A DNA stretch of 30,849 nt from a virus: positions 1-30,849 of the IMG/VR virus record IMGVR_UViG_3300037587_000561; one strand, given 5' to 3'. The position numbers and the translations under genes are program-made. Below are positions 1 through 7,973 of this stretch, one piece after another (position 1 is the stretch's first letter; each line of letters opens with the position of its first letter). A model generated the notes under the pieces. That model saw only the letters and a program-made list of their open reading frames with translations, was not told where the DNA came from and did no database searches.

Positions 1-2
1 TA

Positions 3-296
3 GGCGGCCCGCCCCTCGGTGCGGCCATGGCGGCGGCATCCGTAGCCATTACGGCGGCGCAGATCAAGGCCATACAGTCGCAGACGTTCGGCGGGGGCGG
101 TGGCGGCGGTGCAGTTGCAGGCGGCGGTGCAGTTCAGGCGGGCGGCGGTGCGGCGCAACAGCAACAGCAGGCCGCCGACCCGACACTAGTCAACATCACG
201 CTGGAGGGCGAGGTGTTCGGGCGCGATCAGGTGCGCAGTCTAATCGGGCAAATCAACGAGGCTGTGGACGACGGCTTTAAACTGAGGTTTACGTAA
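3..296 (+). CDS. Tail tape-measure protein, C-terminal end (partial)
   Basis: The frame is open to the left edge, so only the last 97 residues are seen. The visible part has an Ala-rich stretch, then a low-complexity Gly/Ala/Gln linker, and ends in a compact segment with ITLEGEVFGRDQVRSLI and a final KLRFT. That ending resembles the C-terminus of many siphophage tape-measure proteins, which set tail length and fill the tail tube. The stop overlaps the next start as TAATG, and tail-tip genes follow, as expected downstream of a tape measure. The internal ATG at 27 is probably not the true start. The identity is inferred from the ending and the position, since the body of the protein lies outside the window. 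Confidence 0.7.
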   Translation, partial: GGPPLGAAMAAASVAITAAQIKAIQSQTFGGGGGGGAVAGGGAVQAGGGAAQQQQQAADPTLVNITLEGEVFGRDQVRSLIGQINEAVDDGFKLRFT

Positions 297-1087
297 TGTC
301 CGTAGTTCACAGCGTAGCATACGGGCAGGCGGTGGCTACGCCGCTCAATCACGCCCGGATCGGATACGAGAATTTCACACCGGACAGCACCGTAACGGCG
401 ACCACCGAAACAGTAGACTTCCCGGCCGTAGCGATCAAAAACCAGATGACGTTTGAATCGTGGCAGCCGACCGTGCTGCCGGCGACGATCACCATCGCGT
501 TCGGGTCGTCCAAATCGATCGGGTACATCGGCGTGGCATCGCACTCGCTCAACGGTAACACCGTAACACCGGAGTACAGCACCGACGGCGCAGTGTGGAA
601 TCCGCTAGACGCTATCAACACGCCGACAGATGACAGTGCGATCCTGATGCTGTTCACCACTGTTGCGGCTACCCATGTGCGCCTGACCATCACCGGATCG
701 GGTACGCCGACCATCGCGGTCGTGTATGTGGGCCAGATACTCGAGATGCTGCGCCCGTTCTACTCCGGCCACACGCCGGCGGTGTTGTCGCGGCAGACTG
801 TCATTAAACCGAATAAATCCGTAGGCGGACAGTGGCTCGGCCGGTCGGTGTTACGCCAGGGGCTGACGGCACAATACGAGTGGGCGAATATCGACATCAC
901 GTGGTACGAAGACAACTTCGAAACGTTCGTCGAGGCAGCCATCATCGCGCCGTTTTTCATAGCGTGGAACATACTTGAGCACATCGACCACGTTGCGTAC
1001 GAGTGGACGAGCGACGACATCGCGCCGAGTCTGTCGGGTACTCTCGATCACGTCACGTTCGGGTTTAGCGCGGAGGGCATCGAGTGA
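296..1087 (+). CDS. Minor tail protein with probable discoidin-like beta domain
   Basis: This 263-residue protein starts at an ATG overlapping the tape-measure stop and ends overlapping the next GTG start. Residues about 18-150 look like a galactose-binding/discoidin-type beta-sandwich: IGYENF near the start, then alternating hydrophobic strands and a segment around SIGYIGVASHSL that typically precedes a 'change in sequence position' style loop. Residues 150-263 are rich in aromatic residues (WYEDNFETFV, FFIAWNILEH). Position directly after the tape measure and before the hub-like protein fits a distal-tail or tail-tip component. No catalytic motif is seen. The tail role rests mainly on gene order; the fold is an inference from strand pattern. 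Confidence 0.6.
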   Translation: MSVVHSVAYGQAVATPLNHARIGYENFTPDSTVTATTETVDFPAVAIKNQMTFESWQPTVLPATITIAFGSSKSIGYIGVASHSLNGNTVTPEYSTDGAVWNPLDAINTPTDDSAILMLFTTVAATHVRLTITGSGTPTIAVVYVGQILEMLRPFYSGHTPAVLSRQTVIKPNKSVGGQWLGRSVLRQGLTAQYEWANIDITWYEDNFETFVEAAIIAPFFIAWNILEHIDHVAYEWTSDDIAPSLSGTLDHVTFGFSAEGIE

Positions 1088-2844
1088 CTACGCCGCAGAC
1101 AGTAGGCCGTGAGCCCATACAGATCATCGAGCTAGATCAACCGTTCTGCCAGCTGACGTACAGCATCGCACCGTGTACCGCAGCACTCGGCGTGACTGGC
1201 GACGATAAATGTTTTAACGGCATCCAAACGTGCCAGGATCTGGAGAACATCGACCTAAGCGGCGTTCAGACGTTGCGATTTGTCAAACCGCGCAGCAACG
1301 CACCGAAAGACGTTTACCTGATCCCGTCACTGGTCGGCGTGTCCACCAGCCCGACCGTGATCAATGCAGGCGGCGGCAATAAAGACCGGGGCGCGATAGG
1401 TGTCCGCTCAGTGATGACCGCTACGTTTATGGACCACCCGCACAGCGATCTGGTCGTCGATAAGTACCAGGAGGAGCGGGCATATATCGCCACCGACCGG
1501 TCAACGTTCTGGGCGAAGTGGTTGGCACGCAATCCGTTCTACCAAAACAAAACAGTGCGCGTACTCGACGGGTATGTCGGACAGGCGCTCGCAGCAATGC
1601 AAAGCCGCACGTATCTGATCGAGTCGATCAACGGGCCGGACTCAAGCGGGCGCGTCACGCTCCGGGCTAAGGACGTGCTGACCCTGGCGGACGACGACAA
1701 GGCGCAGGCGCCCGCACCGACGTTCGGGGAGCTAAACGCGGATATCGATGACGTGGTTACGAGCATCGTGATCAGCGGCCACACGGTCAGCGAGTACCCG
1801 TCAGGTGGCGGCCTGATCCGTATCGGTGACGAGTTGATAACCTACACCTCCACCACCGATATAACGACCACGCTAACGTTCAACGGGTGCGTGCGAGGTG
1901 TTCAGGGGTCGACGGCAGAGTCGCATGCGCTAGGCGACAGGGTGCAGCTGTGCAAGCAGTACACCGCCGAGAAGGTTGTCGACGTCGTGTTCGAACTGTT
2001 GACGGTGTTCGCGAACGTAGACCCGGCTTTCATAGACAAAGCGACCTGGGATGCGGAAGGCGACCTGTGGCTGTCGCAGTTCGCTGTTACCACCACGCTG
2101 ACCGATCCGACCGGCGTTAACCAGCTGCTGGGCGAACTGACGGAGCAGGCGCAGTTCTACCTATGGTGGGACGAGCGCGAAAAACTGATCAATCTGCGAG
2201 CGGTTCGGCCCGCCGCCGCAACGGTCACACTGACCGACGAGGCGAACATCCTCGCCAACAGCGTGCAGATCAACGTCCAGCCGAAGGACCGCATAACGCA
2301 GGTCTGGGTGTTCTGGGACATCAAAGACCCGACGCAAGACCCGACGCAGGACTCGAACTACGCGAAGCTGGAGATCCTGGCCGATCTCGACTTAGAGACA
2401 CCCGATCGGTACGGCGAGGCGAAGATTCGCAAGATCCACGCGCGCTGGCTGACCTCTGACGCGCAGGCCATCAACCTGACGTCGCGTATGCTCAGCCGGT
2501 ACAAGGTAACGCCCCGCACCATGTCGGTGTCACTGGACGCCAAAGACCGCGACCTGTGGACGGGCGACATCGCGGAAGTGTCGCACCGAGGTATCGTCAA
2601 CGAACTGGGCGAAGTGCTGGAGCTGCGGTGGCAGGTGATCAGCGCGGATGAAGCGGACAGCGGTCATGTGATAGAGTACACACTTCAAGATTTTAGCTTC
2701 ATCGCCGATCGGGTAGGGTTCTGGATGGCCGACGCGGCCCCGGACTTCACCGATGCCACCGTCAACGAGAAAGACAGCGGCATGTGGTGGTCCGACGTGG
2801 ACGGCTTGATGAGCGACGGGACAGCGGGGTATACCTGGCAATGA
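1084..2844 (+). CDS. Tail tip / baseplate hub-like protein
   Basis: This 586-residue protein starts at GTG 1084, overlapping the previous stop (GTGA), and ends overlapping the next ATG. The N-terminus carries a four-cysteine cluster (C22, C31, C43, C50) with KCFN and TCQD, a pattern I associate with the hub-region tail protein of many siphophages. The rest is beta-rich: a segment near residues 215-290 with repeated 'I..GDELITY' type strands, followed by an alpha/beta region with LLGELTEQAQFYLWWDE that resembles hub-type tail proteins. It probably sits at the tail tip below the tape measure. The exact family is not certain. Confidence 0.6.
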   Translation: MTTPQTVGREPIQIIELDQPFCQLTYSIAPCTAALGVTGDDKCFNGIQTCQDLENIDLSGVQTLRFVKPRSNAPKDVYLIPSLVGVSTSPTVINAGGGNKDRGAIGVRSVMTATFMDHPHSDLVVDKYQEERAYIATDRSTFWAKWLARNPFYQNKTVRVLDGYVGQALAAMQSRTYLIESINGPDSSGRVTLRAKDVLTLADDDKAQAPAPTFGELNADIDDVVTSIVISGHTVSEYPSGGGLIRIGDELITYTSTTDITTTLTFNGCVRGVQGSTAESHALGDRVQLCKQYTAEKVVDVVFELLTVFANVDPAFIDKATWDAEGDLWLSQFAVTTTLTDPTGVNQLLGELTEQAQFYLWWDEREKLINLRAVRPAAATVTLTDEANILANSVQINVQPKDRITQVWVFWDIKDPTQDPTQDSNYAKLEILADLDLETPDRYGEAKIRKIHARWLTSDAQAINLTSRMLSRYKVTPRTMSVSLDAKDRDLWTGDIAEVSHRGIVNELGEVLELRWQVISADEADSGHVIEYTLQDFSFIADRVGFWMADAAPDFTDATVNEKDSGMWWSDVDGLMSDGTAGYTWQ

Positions 2845-3488
2845 CAGAACCAACGACGACGCATACGACAATACCAAACAGCGAGCTGGCGGTTGACGCC
2901 CCCGCCCGATCGATCAATGCGCTACAGCTTCGGGACAACAATACGTTTGTCCGCGAAGGGCAGGGGCAGTTCGTCTACTTCACCGCATCAGGCACGTACA
3001 CCGTGCCCGCCAGTATCAGCCGCGTGCGGGTACTTGTGGCCGGGGGAGGCGGTGGCGGCGGCGGCACAGATACCGGGTCGGCCGTACCCGGCGGTGGCGG
3101 CGGCGGTGGTGGTGGCGCCATTGAGACTCTTGAGGCGGTAACGATCGGTTCTAGCGTCACAGTCACCGTGGGGGCCGGGGGCGCTGCGGGTACGTCGAGC
3201 GGCTCGCCTACTGCGGGGGCGACAGGCGGCACGTCGTCCTTTGGTGCGTTCTGCTCAGCCACAGGAGGCGCGGGAGGCAACGCCGGCACAGCTTCGGGGG
3301 GTTCCGGGGGCGGTGGCGGCATCGGCTCAGGGGGTGACGCGAATCTTTTGGGGCAGTCAGGATCTTCGTCAGCTTCCGCCTCTTCCGTTGGAACAGGGGG
3401 CGTCAGCGGGGTGGGCCTTGCCGGAATAGGCGGCCGAAGCGCTGTTGTGGGTAACGACGGGATTGTGGTGATCGAGGAATACTATTGA
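2841..3488 (+). CDS. Glycine-rich tail fibre-like protein
   Basis: The chosen start is ATG 2841, which overlaps the stop of the hub-like gene (ATGA); an in-frame ATG at 2784 lies deep inside that gene. The product is 215 residues. After a short Thr/Pro-rich N-terminus comes an all-beta piece with FTASGTYTVPASISRVRVLVAGGGGGGGG, shortened here to its key strands, followed by roughly 120 residues dominated by Gly, Ser, Thr and Ala, and a closing strand GNDGIVVIEEYY. This is the glycine-rich domain architecture of phage tail-tip and fibre proteins, in which polyglycine helices bundle and expose receptor-binding loops. It probably contributes to host recognition. Confidence 0.7.
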   Translation: MTEPTTTHTTIPNSELAVDAPARSINALQLRDNNTFVREGQGQFVYFTASGTYTVPASISRVRVLVAGGGGGGGGTDTGSAVPGGGGGGGGGAIETLEAVTIGSSVTVTVGAGGAAGTSSGSPTAGATGGTSSFGAFCSATGGAGGNAGTASGGSGGGGGIGSGGDANLLGQSGSSSASASSVGTGGVSGVGLAGIGGRSAVVGNDGIVVIEEYY

Positions 3489-3886
3489 AATACCGCGACG
3501 GCTACAAGTACCAGCTCGCAGACCACGAGACGTTCCAGACCGAGATCTGTCCGGTGCGTGACATCGTGACGCCCCGCATCTGGTTGACGGTTGACGGCAC
3601 GCTGACTGTGCGCGACGGGTATGCCTGGGACGGCACCAGCGGCCCGGTGATCGACCGCAAGACGAACCAGCGCGCAAGCCTGGCGCACGACGCCCTGTAT
3701 CAGTTGATGCGCATGAAGCGGCTGCCGCACAACCGATGGCGTGACGCTGACCGCGAATTCGCGAAGATCCTGAAGCAGGACGGGGCGTGGAAAATCACCC
3801 GGCAGATCGATATGGCAGGGCTCAAACTGGCGCACGGCCGGGCCGCCCTGCCGAAGAACCGCAAACGAATACACGAGGCGCCATAG
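3485..3886 (+). CDS. DUF1353 family protein
   Basis: This 133-residue protein starts at TTG 3485, nested in the stop of the fibre gene (TTGA), and ends overlapping the GTG of the endolysin (TAGTG). Diagnostic parts are the early beta region, the block GYAWDGTSGPVID and the helical block ASLAHDALYQLMR followed by RWRDADREF. These match DUF1353, a small phage family of unknown biochemical role usually encoded beside lysis or tail-tip genes. The His-Asp and Asp-Arg-Glu positions are conserved in the family but no reaction is established. Translational coupling with both neighbours points to co-expression with the endolysin. Confidence 0.75.
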   Translation: MKYRDGYKYQLADHETFQTEICPVRDIVTPRIWLTVDGTLTVRDGYAWDGTSGPVIDRKTNQRASLAHDALYQLMRMKRLPHNRWRDADREFAKILKQDGAWKITRQIDMAGLKLAHGRAALPKNRKRIHEAP

Positions 3887-4269
3887 TGGGCGATCTATCC
3901 AAGAATCTCAGCCGGTATGAAGTCGCGTGTAAATGCGGCTGCGGCTACGACACTATCGACATCGAAACGGTCGAGGCCGTCCAGGCGGTATGCGACGGGT
4001 TCGCACGTCAACGGGGCCTTGAGCGAGTCGTCCTACATATCAGCAGCGGTGCGCGCTGCCCACCATATAACACGAGGATCGGAAGCAATGACAGAAGCCA
4101 GCATGTTAAAGGCCGGGCAATCGATTTCGCGGTTAGCGGTATCAAACCTGCAGACGTTTACGCGGCTTTGGTGGCTGCCTTTCCAGATCGCTACGGCATC
4201 GGCAGCTACGAAGGTTTCACCCACCTTGACACTCGTGGAGGACCGGCGGCCCGATGGGGCGGAAGCTAA
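3886..4269 (+). CDS. Endolysin, M15-family D-Ala-D-Ala peptidase
   Basis: The start is GTG 3886, overlapping the DUF1353 stop. An earlier in-frame ATG at 3787 would translate part of the upstream gene and is rejected. The 127-residue product begins with the CKCGCG cluster common in Peptidase_M15_3 proteins. It then shows SSGARCPPYN, the zinc-binding pair H73 and D80 in SQHVKGRAIDF, and the third ligand H113 in FTHLD. M15 enzymes are zinc peptidases that cut peptide cross-links of peptidoglycan, so this is the likely lysis enzyme. There is no signal peptide, so export should need a holin. Its stop shares bases with the stop of the holin-like gene on the opposite strand. Confidence 0.87.
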   Translation: MGDLSKNLSRYEVACKCGCGYDTIDIETVEAVQAVCDGFARQRGLERVVLHISSGARCPPYNTRIGSNDRSQHVKGRAIDFAVSGIKPADVYAALVAAFPDRYGIGSYEGFTHLDTRGGPAARWGGS

Positions 4270-4568
4270 GACACCGTAATATCGTGTTCGGCCGCCTCGC
4301 GCTCTAACAGCGCGGTTTTTATGCGCTCCTGCCGTGCAGTTTCCTTCATGCGGCGCGATCGGTGCATGAAGGTCTGAACGTTGATTGTAATGATCGTTAT
4401 CGACACGAGAATGCCGAGGACGATCGCGGCGAGAGTAAACCAGGCGCTCTGTGCCAGTTTCTCCGCCCACACGATCCACTCAGGGGCCGTCACCACCCCG
4501 ATCCCCACGGCCATCGCCATCTTTCCGCTGGCTGCCGCTTGCACGCCTTCGTGAATTAGATCTTTCAT
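4266..4568 (-). CDS. Holin-like membrane protein
   Basis: This 100-residue protein begins MKDLIHEG and has two hydrophobic stretches, about residues 17-30 and 42-66, then a long charged tail rich in Arg, Lys and Glu. Two membrane spans with a charged C-terminus fit a class II holin, which would release or activate the M15 endolysin encoded tail-to-tail with it. I prefer ATG 4568 because AGGTG sits about five bases upstream on the minus strand. The alternative ATG 4586 overlaps the upstream stop (TAATG) and adds six residues. An inner-membrane spanin is less likely because there is no long periplasmic coiled coil after a single span. Confidence 0.55.
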   Translation of the reverse strand: MKDLIHEGVQAAASGKMAMAVGIGVVTAPEWIVWAEKLAQSAWFTLAAIVLGILVSITIITINVQTFMHRSRRMKETARQERIKTALLEREAAEHDITVS

Positions 4569-4585
4569 AAAGCACCTGAACCCCA

Positions 4586-5020
4586 TTAACCGCGCTGGTG
4601 AGTACCACCGCGAACGTTAGTGCCATAGCTATCTGCTCCAGCGTCACAATACCACTCCATTAGCGATGCGCCGAGGACGAGCGAATACAGCCCGATAAAA
4701 AGACCGTCATACGTGACCGGCTCGAGGCCAGCATCGTATGCCAGCCAGCCGAATACGTTGCCGACAATAGACATCAGGCTCACCCACCCGATGAAAATAG
4801 TTGTGAGGCCGGTAGACTTGAGGCGAACCAGCAGGCTGATCACTACCGCGTCGAGCATGCTGCCGAACAGGAAAAACACCGAGTCAGGCACGGCGCCGAC
4901 ATGCGCGAGGACTTGAAACAGGATGCCCGGCAGAATGAACACGACAAAAGGCGTCCGCCGGCCCTTGCTGATCCGTAAGCAGACCAGGGCGATCAATACC
5001 AGCAGAATGTTAATAGTCAT
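4586..5020 (-). CDS. Four-span membrane protein of unknown function
   Basis: This 144-residue protein is mostly hydrophobic, with about four predicted membrane segments (roughly residues 3-16, 23-43, 50-90 as two spans, and 100-122) and a polar tail. No family is recognised. Its ATG overlaps the stop of a 21-residue basic peptide upstream (ATGA), and its stop overlaps an alternative start of the holin-like gene downstream. It is therefore probably co-translated with the lysis-associated membrane gene. It could be a second holin or an antiholin, but nothing in the sequence proves that. Confidence 0.6.
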   Translation of the reverse strand: MTINILLVLIALVCLRISKGRRTPFVVFILPGILFQVLAHVGAVPDSVFFLFGSMLDAVVISLLVRLKSTGLTTIFIGWVSLMSIVGNVFGWLAYDAGLEPVTYDGLFIGLYSLVLGASLMEWYCDAGADSYGTNVRGGTHQRG

Positions 5021-5082
5021 TTCGAGAATCTGCCCTTCTTGTCCCGCTTTGGTTTACGCTTTGGTGCGTTTCCGCCGGCCAT
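5017..5082 (-). CDS. Basic 21-residue peptide
   Basis: A short frame starts at ATG 5082, immediately after the TAA of the preceding micro-gene, and stops at TGA 5019-5017, overlapping the ATG of the membrane protein. The product has eight Lys/Arg among 21 residues, with PKRKPKRDKKGRF near its end. No hydrophobic segment is present. Stop/start abutment on both sides makes translational coupling likely. The function is unknown; the charge suggests binding to nucleic acid or acidic lipid headgroups. Alternatively it may be a translated linker that couples the downstream membrane gene. Confidence 0.4.
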   Translation of the reverse strand: MAGGNAPKRKPKRDKKGRFSK

Positions 5083-5145
5083 TTAGCGTGGTTTCCGGCG
5101 GGGCTTGCGACGTTTAGGTGGTTTGGGCTTGTCTAAGTGCGGCAT
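5083..5145 (-). CDS. Lys/Arg/Pro-rich 20-residue peptide
   Basis: The frame starts at ATG 5145 on the minus strand and is preceded by a clear ribosome-binding site (ACAGGAGT, eight bases before the ATG), so translation is credible despite its size. Sixteen of the last sixteen residues after MPHL are Asp, Lys, Arg or Pro, with the pattern KPKPPKRRKPRRK. It abuts the next micro-gene with no gap. No family is known to me. Such peptides resemble proline/arginine-rich nucleic-acid or ribosome-binding peptides, but that is a compositional analogy only. Confidence 0.45.
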   Translation of the reverse strand: MPHLDKPKPPKRRKPRRKPR

Positions 5146-5159
5146 GGTCGGTACTCCTG

Positions 5160-5432
5160 TTAGTTAACGTTACCCCCATAGTTTAACAGCCTGTGCGCTT
5201 TAGACATAATCGCCGGATCGCGCAGCGGTAAATGCGACCCGCCGGCACCCGTCCAGCCCTCGAATGCCCCGTCGTAGTACCCGATCGCCCCTCCGAACGT
5301 ATCCTGCAGCTGCTTCAGCTCGTCGGCCCACGCTTGCCACGTATGGTCGTCAACCAGGCAATCGTCCAGCTCGTAGTAGATAAACGAATGCACGAGCATC
5401 TGAGCCCGACGCTGCCGGATACGCTCGCCCAC
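5160..5432 (-). CDS. DNA ligase LigA-related small protein
   Basis: The 90-residue product is read from GTG 5432. The stretch RRAQMLVHSFIYYELDDCLVDD followed by W..WADEL (given here in two parts) matches the N-terminal Ia-type helical domain of NAD-dependent DNA ligases, the part that contacts NMN. Stand-alone copies are common in phages and are usually annotated as LigA-related. The adenylation lysine motif, OB fold and BRCT domain are all absent, so it cannot ligate alone. It sits two genes downstream of the DNA polymerase in the same operon, consistent with a replication-linked or host-ligase-modulating role. The GTG start keeps the arginine-rich N-terminus typical of the family; the ATG at codon 12 is possible but has no evident ribosome site. 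Confidence 0.65.
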   Translation of the reverse strand: MGERIRQRRAQMLVHSFIYYELDDCLVDDHTWQAWADELKQLQDTFGGAIGYYDGAFEGWTGAGGSHLPLRDPAIMSKAHRLLNYGGNVN

Positions 5433-5457
5433 GGTCTACAGGCGAGTCAGGGGGTGG

Positions 5458-5646
5458 TTAAGCACAGAACGTGAACGAGCGGAACGCGGCCCGTACGTCC
5501 CGTACGTCGATCGCACGTAGTGGCTTGCGGGGCGGGTAAGGGCCTACCCTAAGGTCGCAGACTCGCCCCTCTGTGTCCCGCACCACCTCTGTAACATACT
5601 GGGTGTCGCCGTGGTGCACGGGAAGTCGCACCCGTAAGTCGGTCAT
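5458..5646 (-). CDS. Small hypothetical protein after the polymerase gene
   Basis: The chosen start is ATG 5646, just past the polymerase stop, with AAGGAT about nine bases upstream. A longer frame begins inside the polymerase gene and is rejected. The 62-residue product is probably a small beta-rich domain, with VTEVVRDTEGRVCDLRVGPYPPRKPLRAIDV split between strands and a basic turn. It ends in RSFTFCA. No family is recognised and there is no membrane segment. Its place between the polymerase and the LigA-related gene suggests a replication-associated accessory role. Confidence 0.55.
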   Translation of the reverse strand: MTDLRVRLPVHHGDTQYVTEVVRDTEGRVCDLRVGPYPPRKPLRAIDVRDVRAAFRSFTFCA

Positions 5647-5651
5647 ATCGT

Positions 5652-7973
5652 CTAATCCTTCTGATAACGTTCGTGTCGCCAGCCCGCGGCACGCAGGGGC
5701 CACCAGGCAGCCCACGCGGGGCGCTCTGACATTATGGCGGCCATTTCTTCAACTGATCCGAAGCCGTGCGGCACTTCCGCAACGCCCTCGTCGTGGGTGT
5801 GCATCACGATTGGGTACCCGCGCCCCTCGCAGCGCAGCAGCGCTTCGGCTTGGATATCGAGCGCAACAGCCTGCACCACATTTTCGAACAGTCGCCCGCC
5901 GTATGTCTCTAACCGGTGCCAGCCGGTCGGGCCTTTCGTACTGTTACTGTTGTGCCCCTCGAAAGTGATCTGATACGACGGGCCACGATTCAATTTATCG
6001 GCTACTGACGCCAGGCGCGGGCGGTGGTAGTGCAGATAGCGCCCGGACGGTAGTCTGCAGAACAGAATGTCATCCCACACGCCATACGTGATGTCGATAT
6101 GGCTGAAGCACTGGCCGGGGTTCAGGATGGCTTTGATCGCTGCACCCTCCAAGCCGAACAGCTCCGGGCGGTAGTCCCACTTGCCGGGGCCGCACCACCG
6201 GAACTGCCCGCCCCACATGTCCTCGATCTCCGGCGATTCCGCCCGCCACTTGAGTACATCGGTTTTGATCTCAGCTTCGGTCATAAACTCGTCAGCACCG
6301 AAATTACACCACGCCCCGATCCAGCCGCCGTACCCGCCAGCCAGCTCGCGCACCTTGCCGATCGTCTTGCGGGCCGGGTGGTGCATGCCGTTGTCGCGCT
6401 TATACTGCAGGATCTCCTCGAATGGTATGCCGGTGGCGTTGGCGGCGCTCTGCTCGTAAATCTTACCGTGTCCGCTGAATATCTCGATTCGCCACTGACA
6501 CCGGGCCAGACAGGCGGCGGCAACTGCCTCGATCGCTGAGAAGTCGCAACAGATGAAGTCCTTGCCCGGCGCAGCTTTGAATAGCCCGCGCAGGCAACCA
6601 CACAGCAGCGCGATCGGGTCGCCCCATATCCGTTCAACTGTCGCCAGGTCGTGCGTGCGAATGTCGCCGATAGCCGCCTCAACGGCTTCGATCGTCCAGT
6701 CGGGCTGCTGCTCGATATCTACCCACTGGCCGCACCGTGGACAGCCGATACTCTCGATGTCGCGCCCGAACAGCCCTCCGCAGCTGCCACACCGGCACGA
6801 CTTCGGGCCTTTGGCGGTTACGTTCTGGAGCTGTGAGTTGCTGGCGTCGTCATCGGCTGCAGCGGAAGACCAGCGCCCGGTGCGGTCAGCCCCGCAGTAC
6901 ATGTATTGGTTGCGCAGGCGCCCGTCGGAGGACACCTGCAGCTTAATCTTTGCGAGCTTCTTAACATTGGCCGCGCCTAACGTCTGCCGGATCTCAAGCG
7001 TTCGCCGAGCGTCGCCTGTAACTGGCTGCCCGTCTATGCCTGACTTCAGCACGTCGTCGATCGTGTCCTTCGTCATGTTGGGCATATCGACGCCCTGCGC
7101 CGCGAGCCACACTTTCAATGCGGGCAGCTCAGATGCGGCCTGCACTGCGCCACTGGTTACGCTCGCCAGCTCTGCGCGGTACTTCTCTTCCGCCTGTCGC
7201 TGTATGTCGAGTGCCGCGTCCAGGGTCTGCACGTCAACCGGTACGCCCCGCGCGTTTATGGTCTGGTCCATCAGCCATACCGACCGCTCGTGCTCCGTCA
7301 GATCGGGCGTGCGGGCGCTGGCGTGGTCCTCTGTCATCACGTCAACGTCGCAGTACGCATAGAATGCCGTGAAGTCGTCCCACGCCGTGGCGGGCGTCCA
7401 GCGGTGCGCTGAACGGTTCTTCGTCGGAGTGTGGGGGCGTGTCAGCTTCTGGATCAGCCGTTTGCCGGCGCTGTCTTTGTCTGGCGTGCCGAGTACCTTG
7501 GCGGCGTTCGCCAGTGAGCCGGGCAGGCTGTGCCGGCGGGACTTCGCCATATCGCAATGACACTGCTCGATCTGCAGGACCGGCCAGCCGTAGAGGGGAA
7601 CACAGGCCATGTTCCAGATGTAGAACTCGAAGGCGGCATTCCACGCAGCGATCAGGCCGCCGTTGCGGATATGATCGAGCAGATCAACCGGATCGGGCGC
7701 GCCAGGGAACCAGCCCCGCCGCCCGCGCCCGTCTTTAAGGTCGTAATAGAGGCAGAGTACTTCCGTAGTGGGGTGCGCCGCGTAGTTAGGCGTGCCGACT
7801 ACCGGCAGACCGCCCTTGCCCTGTGCGCCGACGCCACGCACTCGGCCGTCTGGGTCGAAGGTGTACCCCGCCTCGCTGTACGTCTCGAAGTCCATCGAGG
7901 GGAGCACAGTCGAATGCGAGAGCGCGACCGGGATCTGAGTCCCGGCTGCGAGCAGTGTGGGGTCGGTGGTCAT
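5652..7973 (-). CDS. Family-A DNA polymerase with 3'-5' exonuclease domain
   Basis: This 773-residue replicative polymerase copies the phage genome. The N-terminal proofreading domain shows DFETYSE (residues 28-34), WNAAFE (111-116) and YCDVD (207-211), matching Exo I, II and III. TGRWSS (365-370) begins the polymerase core. Motif A is CDFSAIEA with D477, motif B is RKTIGKVRELAGGYGG with R535, K540 and Y548, and motif C is HTHDE with D728 and E729. Between the TGRWSS block and motif A lies a zinc ribbon, C395-x2-C398...C411-x2-C414, not found in PolI or T7 polymerase. There is no 5' nuclease domain. The ATG overlaps the stop of the upstream small gene (ATGA). A promoter at 8213-8245 leads this operon. 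Confidence 0.95.
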   Translation of the reverse strand: MTTDPTLLAAGTQIPVALSHSTVLPSMDFETYSEAGYTFDPDGRVRGVGAQGKGGLPVVGTPNYAAHPTTEVLCLYYDLKDGRGRRGWFPGAPDPVDLLDHIRNGGLIAAWNAAFEFYIWNMACVPLYGWPVLQIEQCHCDMAKSRRHSLPGSLANAAKVLGTPDKDSAGKRLIQKLTRPHTPTKNRSAHRWTPATAWDDFTAFYAYCDVDVMTEDHASARTPDLTEHERSVWLMDQTINARGVPVDVQTLDAALDIQRQAEEKYRAELASVTSGAVQAASELPALKVWLAAQGVDMPNMTKDTIDDVLKSGIDGQPVTGDARRTLEIRQTLGAANVKKLAKIKLQVSSDGRLRNQYMYCGADRTGRWSSAAADDDASNSQLQNVTAKGPKSCRCGSCGGLFGRDIESIGCPRCGQWVDIEQQPDWTIEAVEAAIGDIRTHDLATVERIWGDPIALLCGCLRGLFKAAPGKDFICCDFSAIEAVAAACLARCQWRIEIFSGHGKIYEQSAANATGIPFEEILQYKRDNGMHHPARKTIGKVRELAGGYGGWIGAWCNFGADEFMTEAEIKTDVLKWRAESPEIEDMWGGQFRWCGPGKWDYRPELFGLEGAAIKAILNPGQCFSHIDITYGVWDDILFCRLPSGRYLHYHRPRLASVADKLNRGPSYQITFEGHNSNSTKGPTGWHRLETYGGRLFENVVQAVALDIQAEALLRCEGRGYPIVMHTHDEGVAEVPHGFGSVEEMAAIMSERPAWAAWWPLRAAGWRHERYQKD

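Noticed and set aside
6553-7362. Long plus-strand frame inside the polymerase gene
   Set aside because: Low-complexity Ser/Arg/Cys product opposite polymerase motifs, so an antisense shadow.
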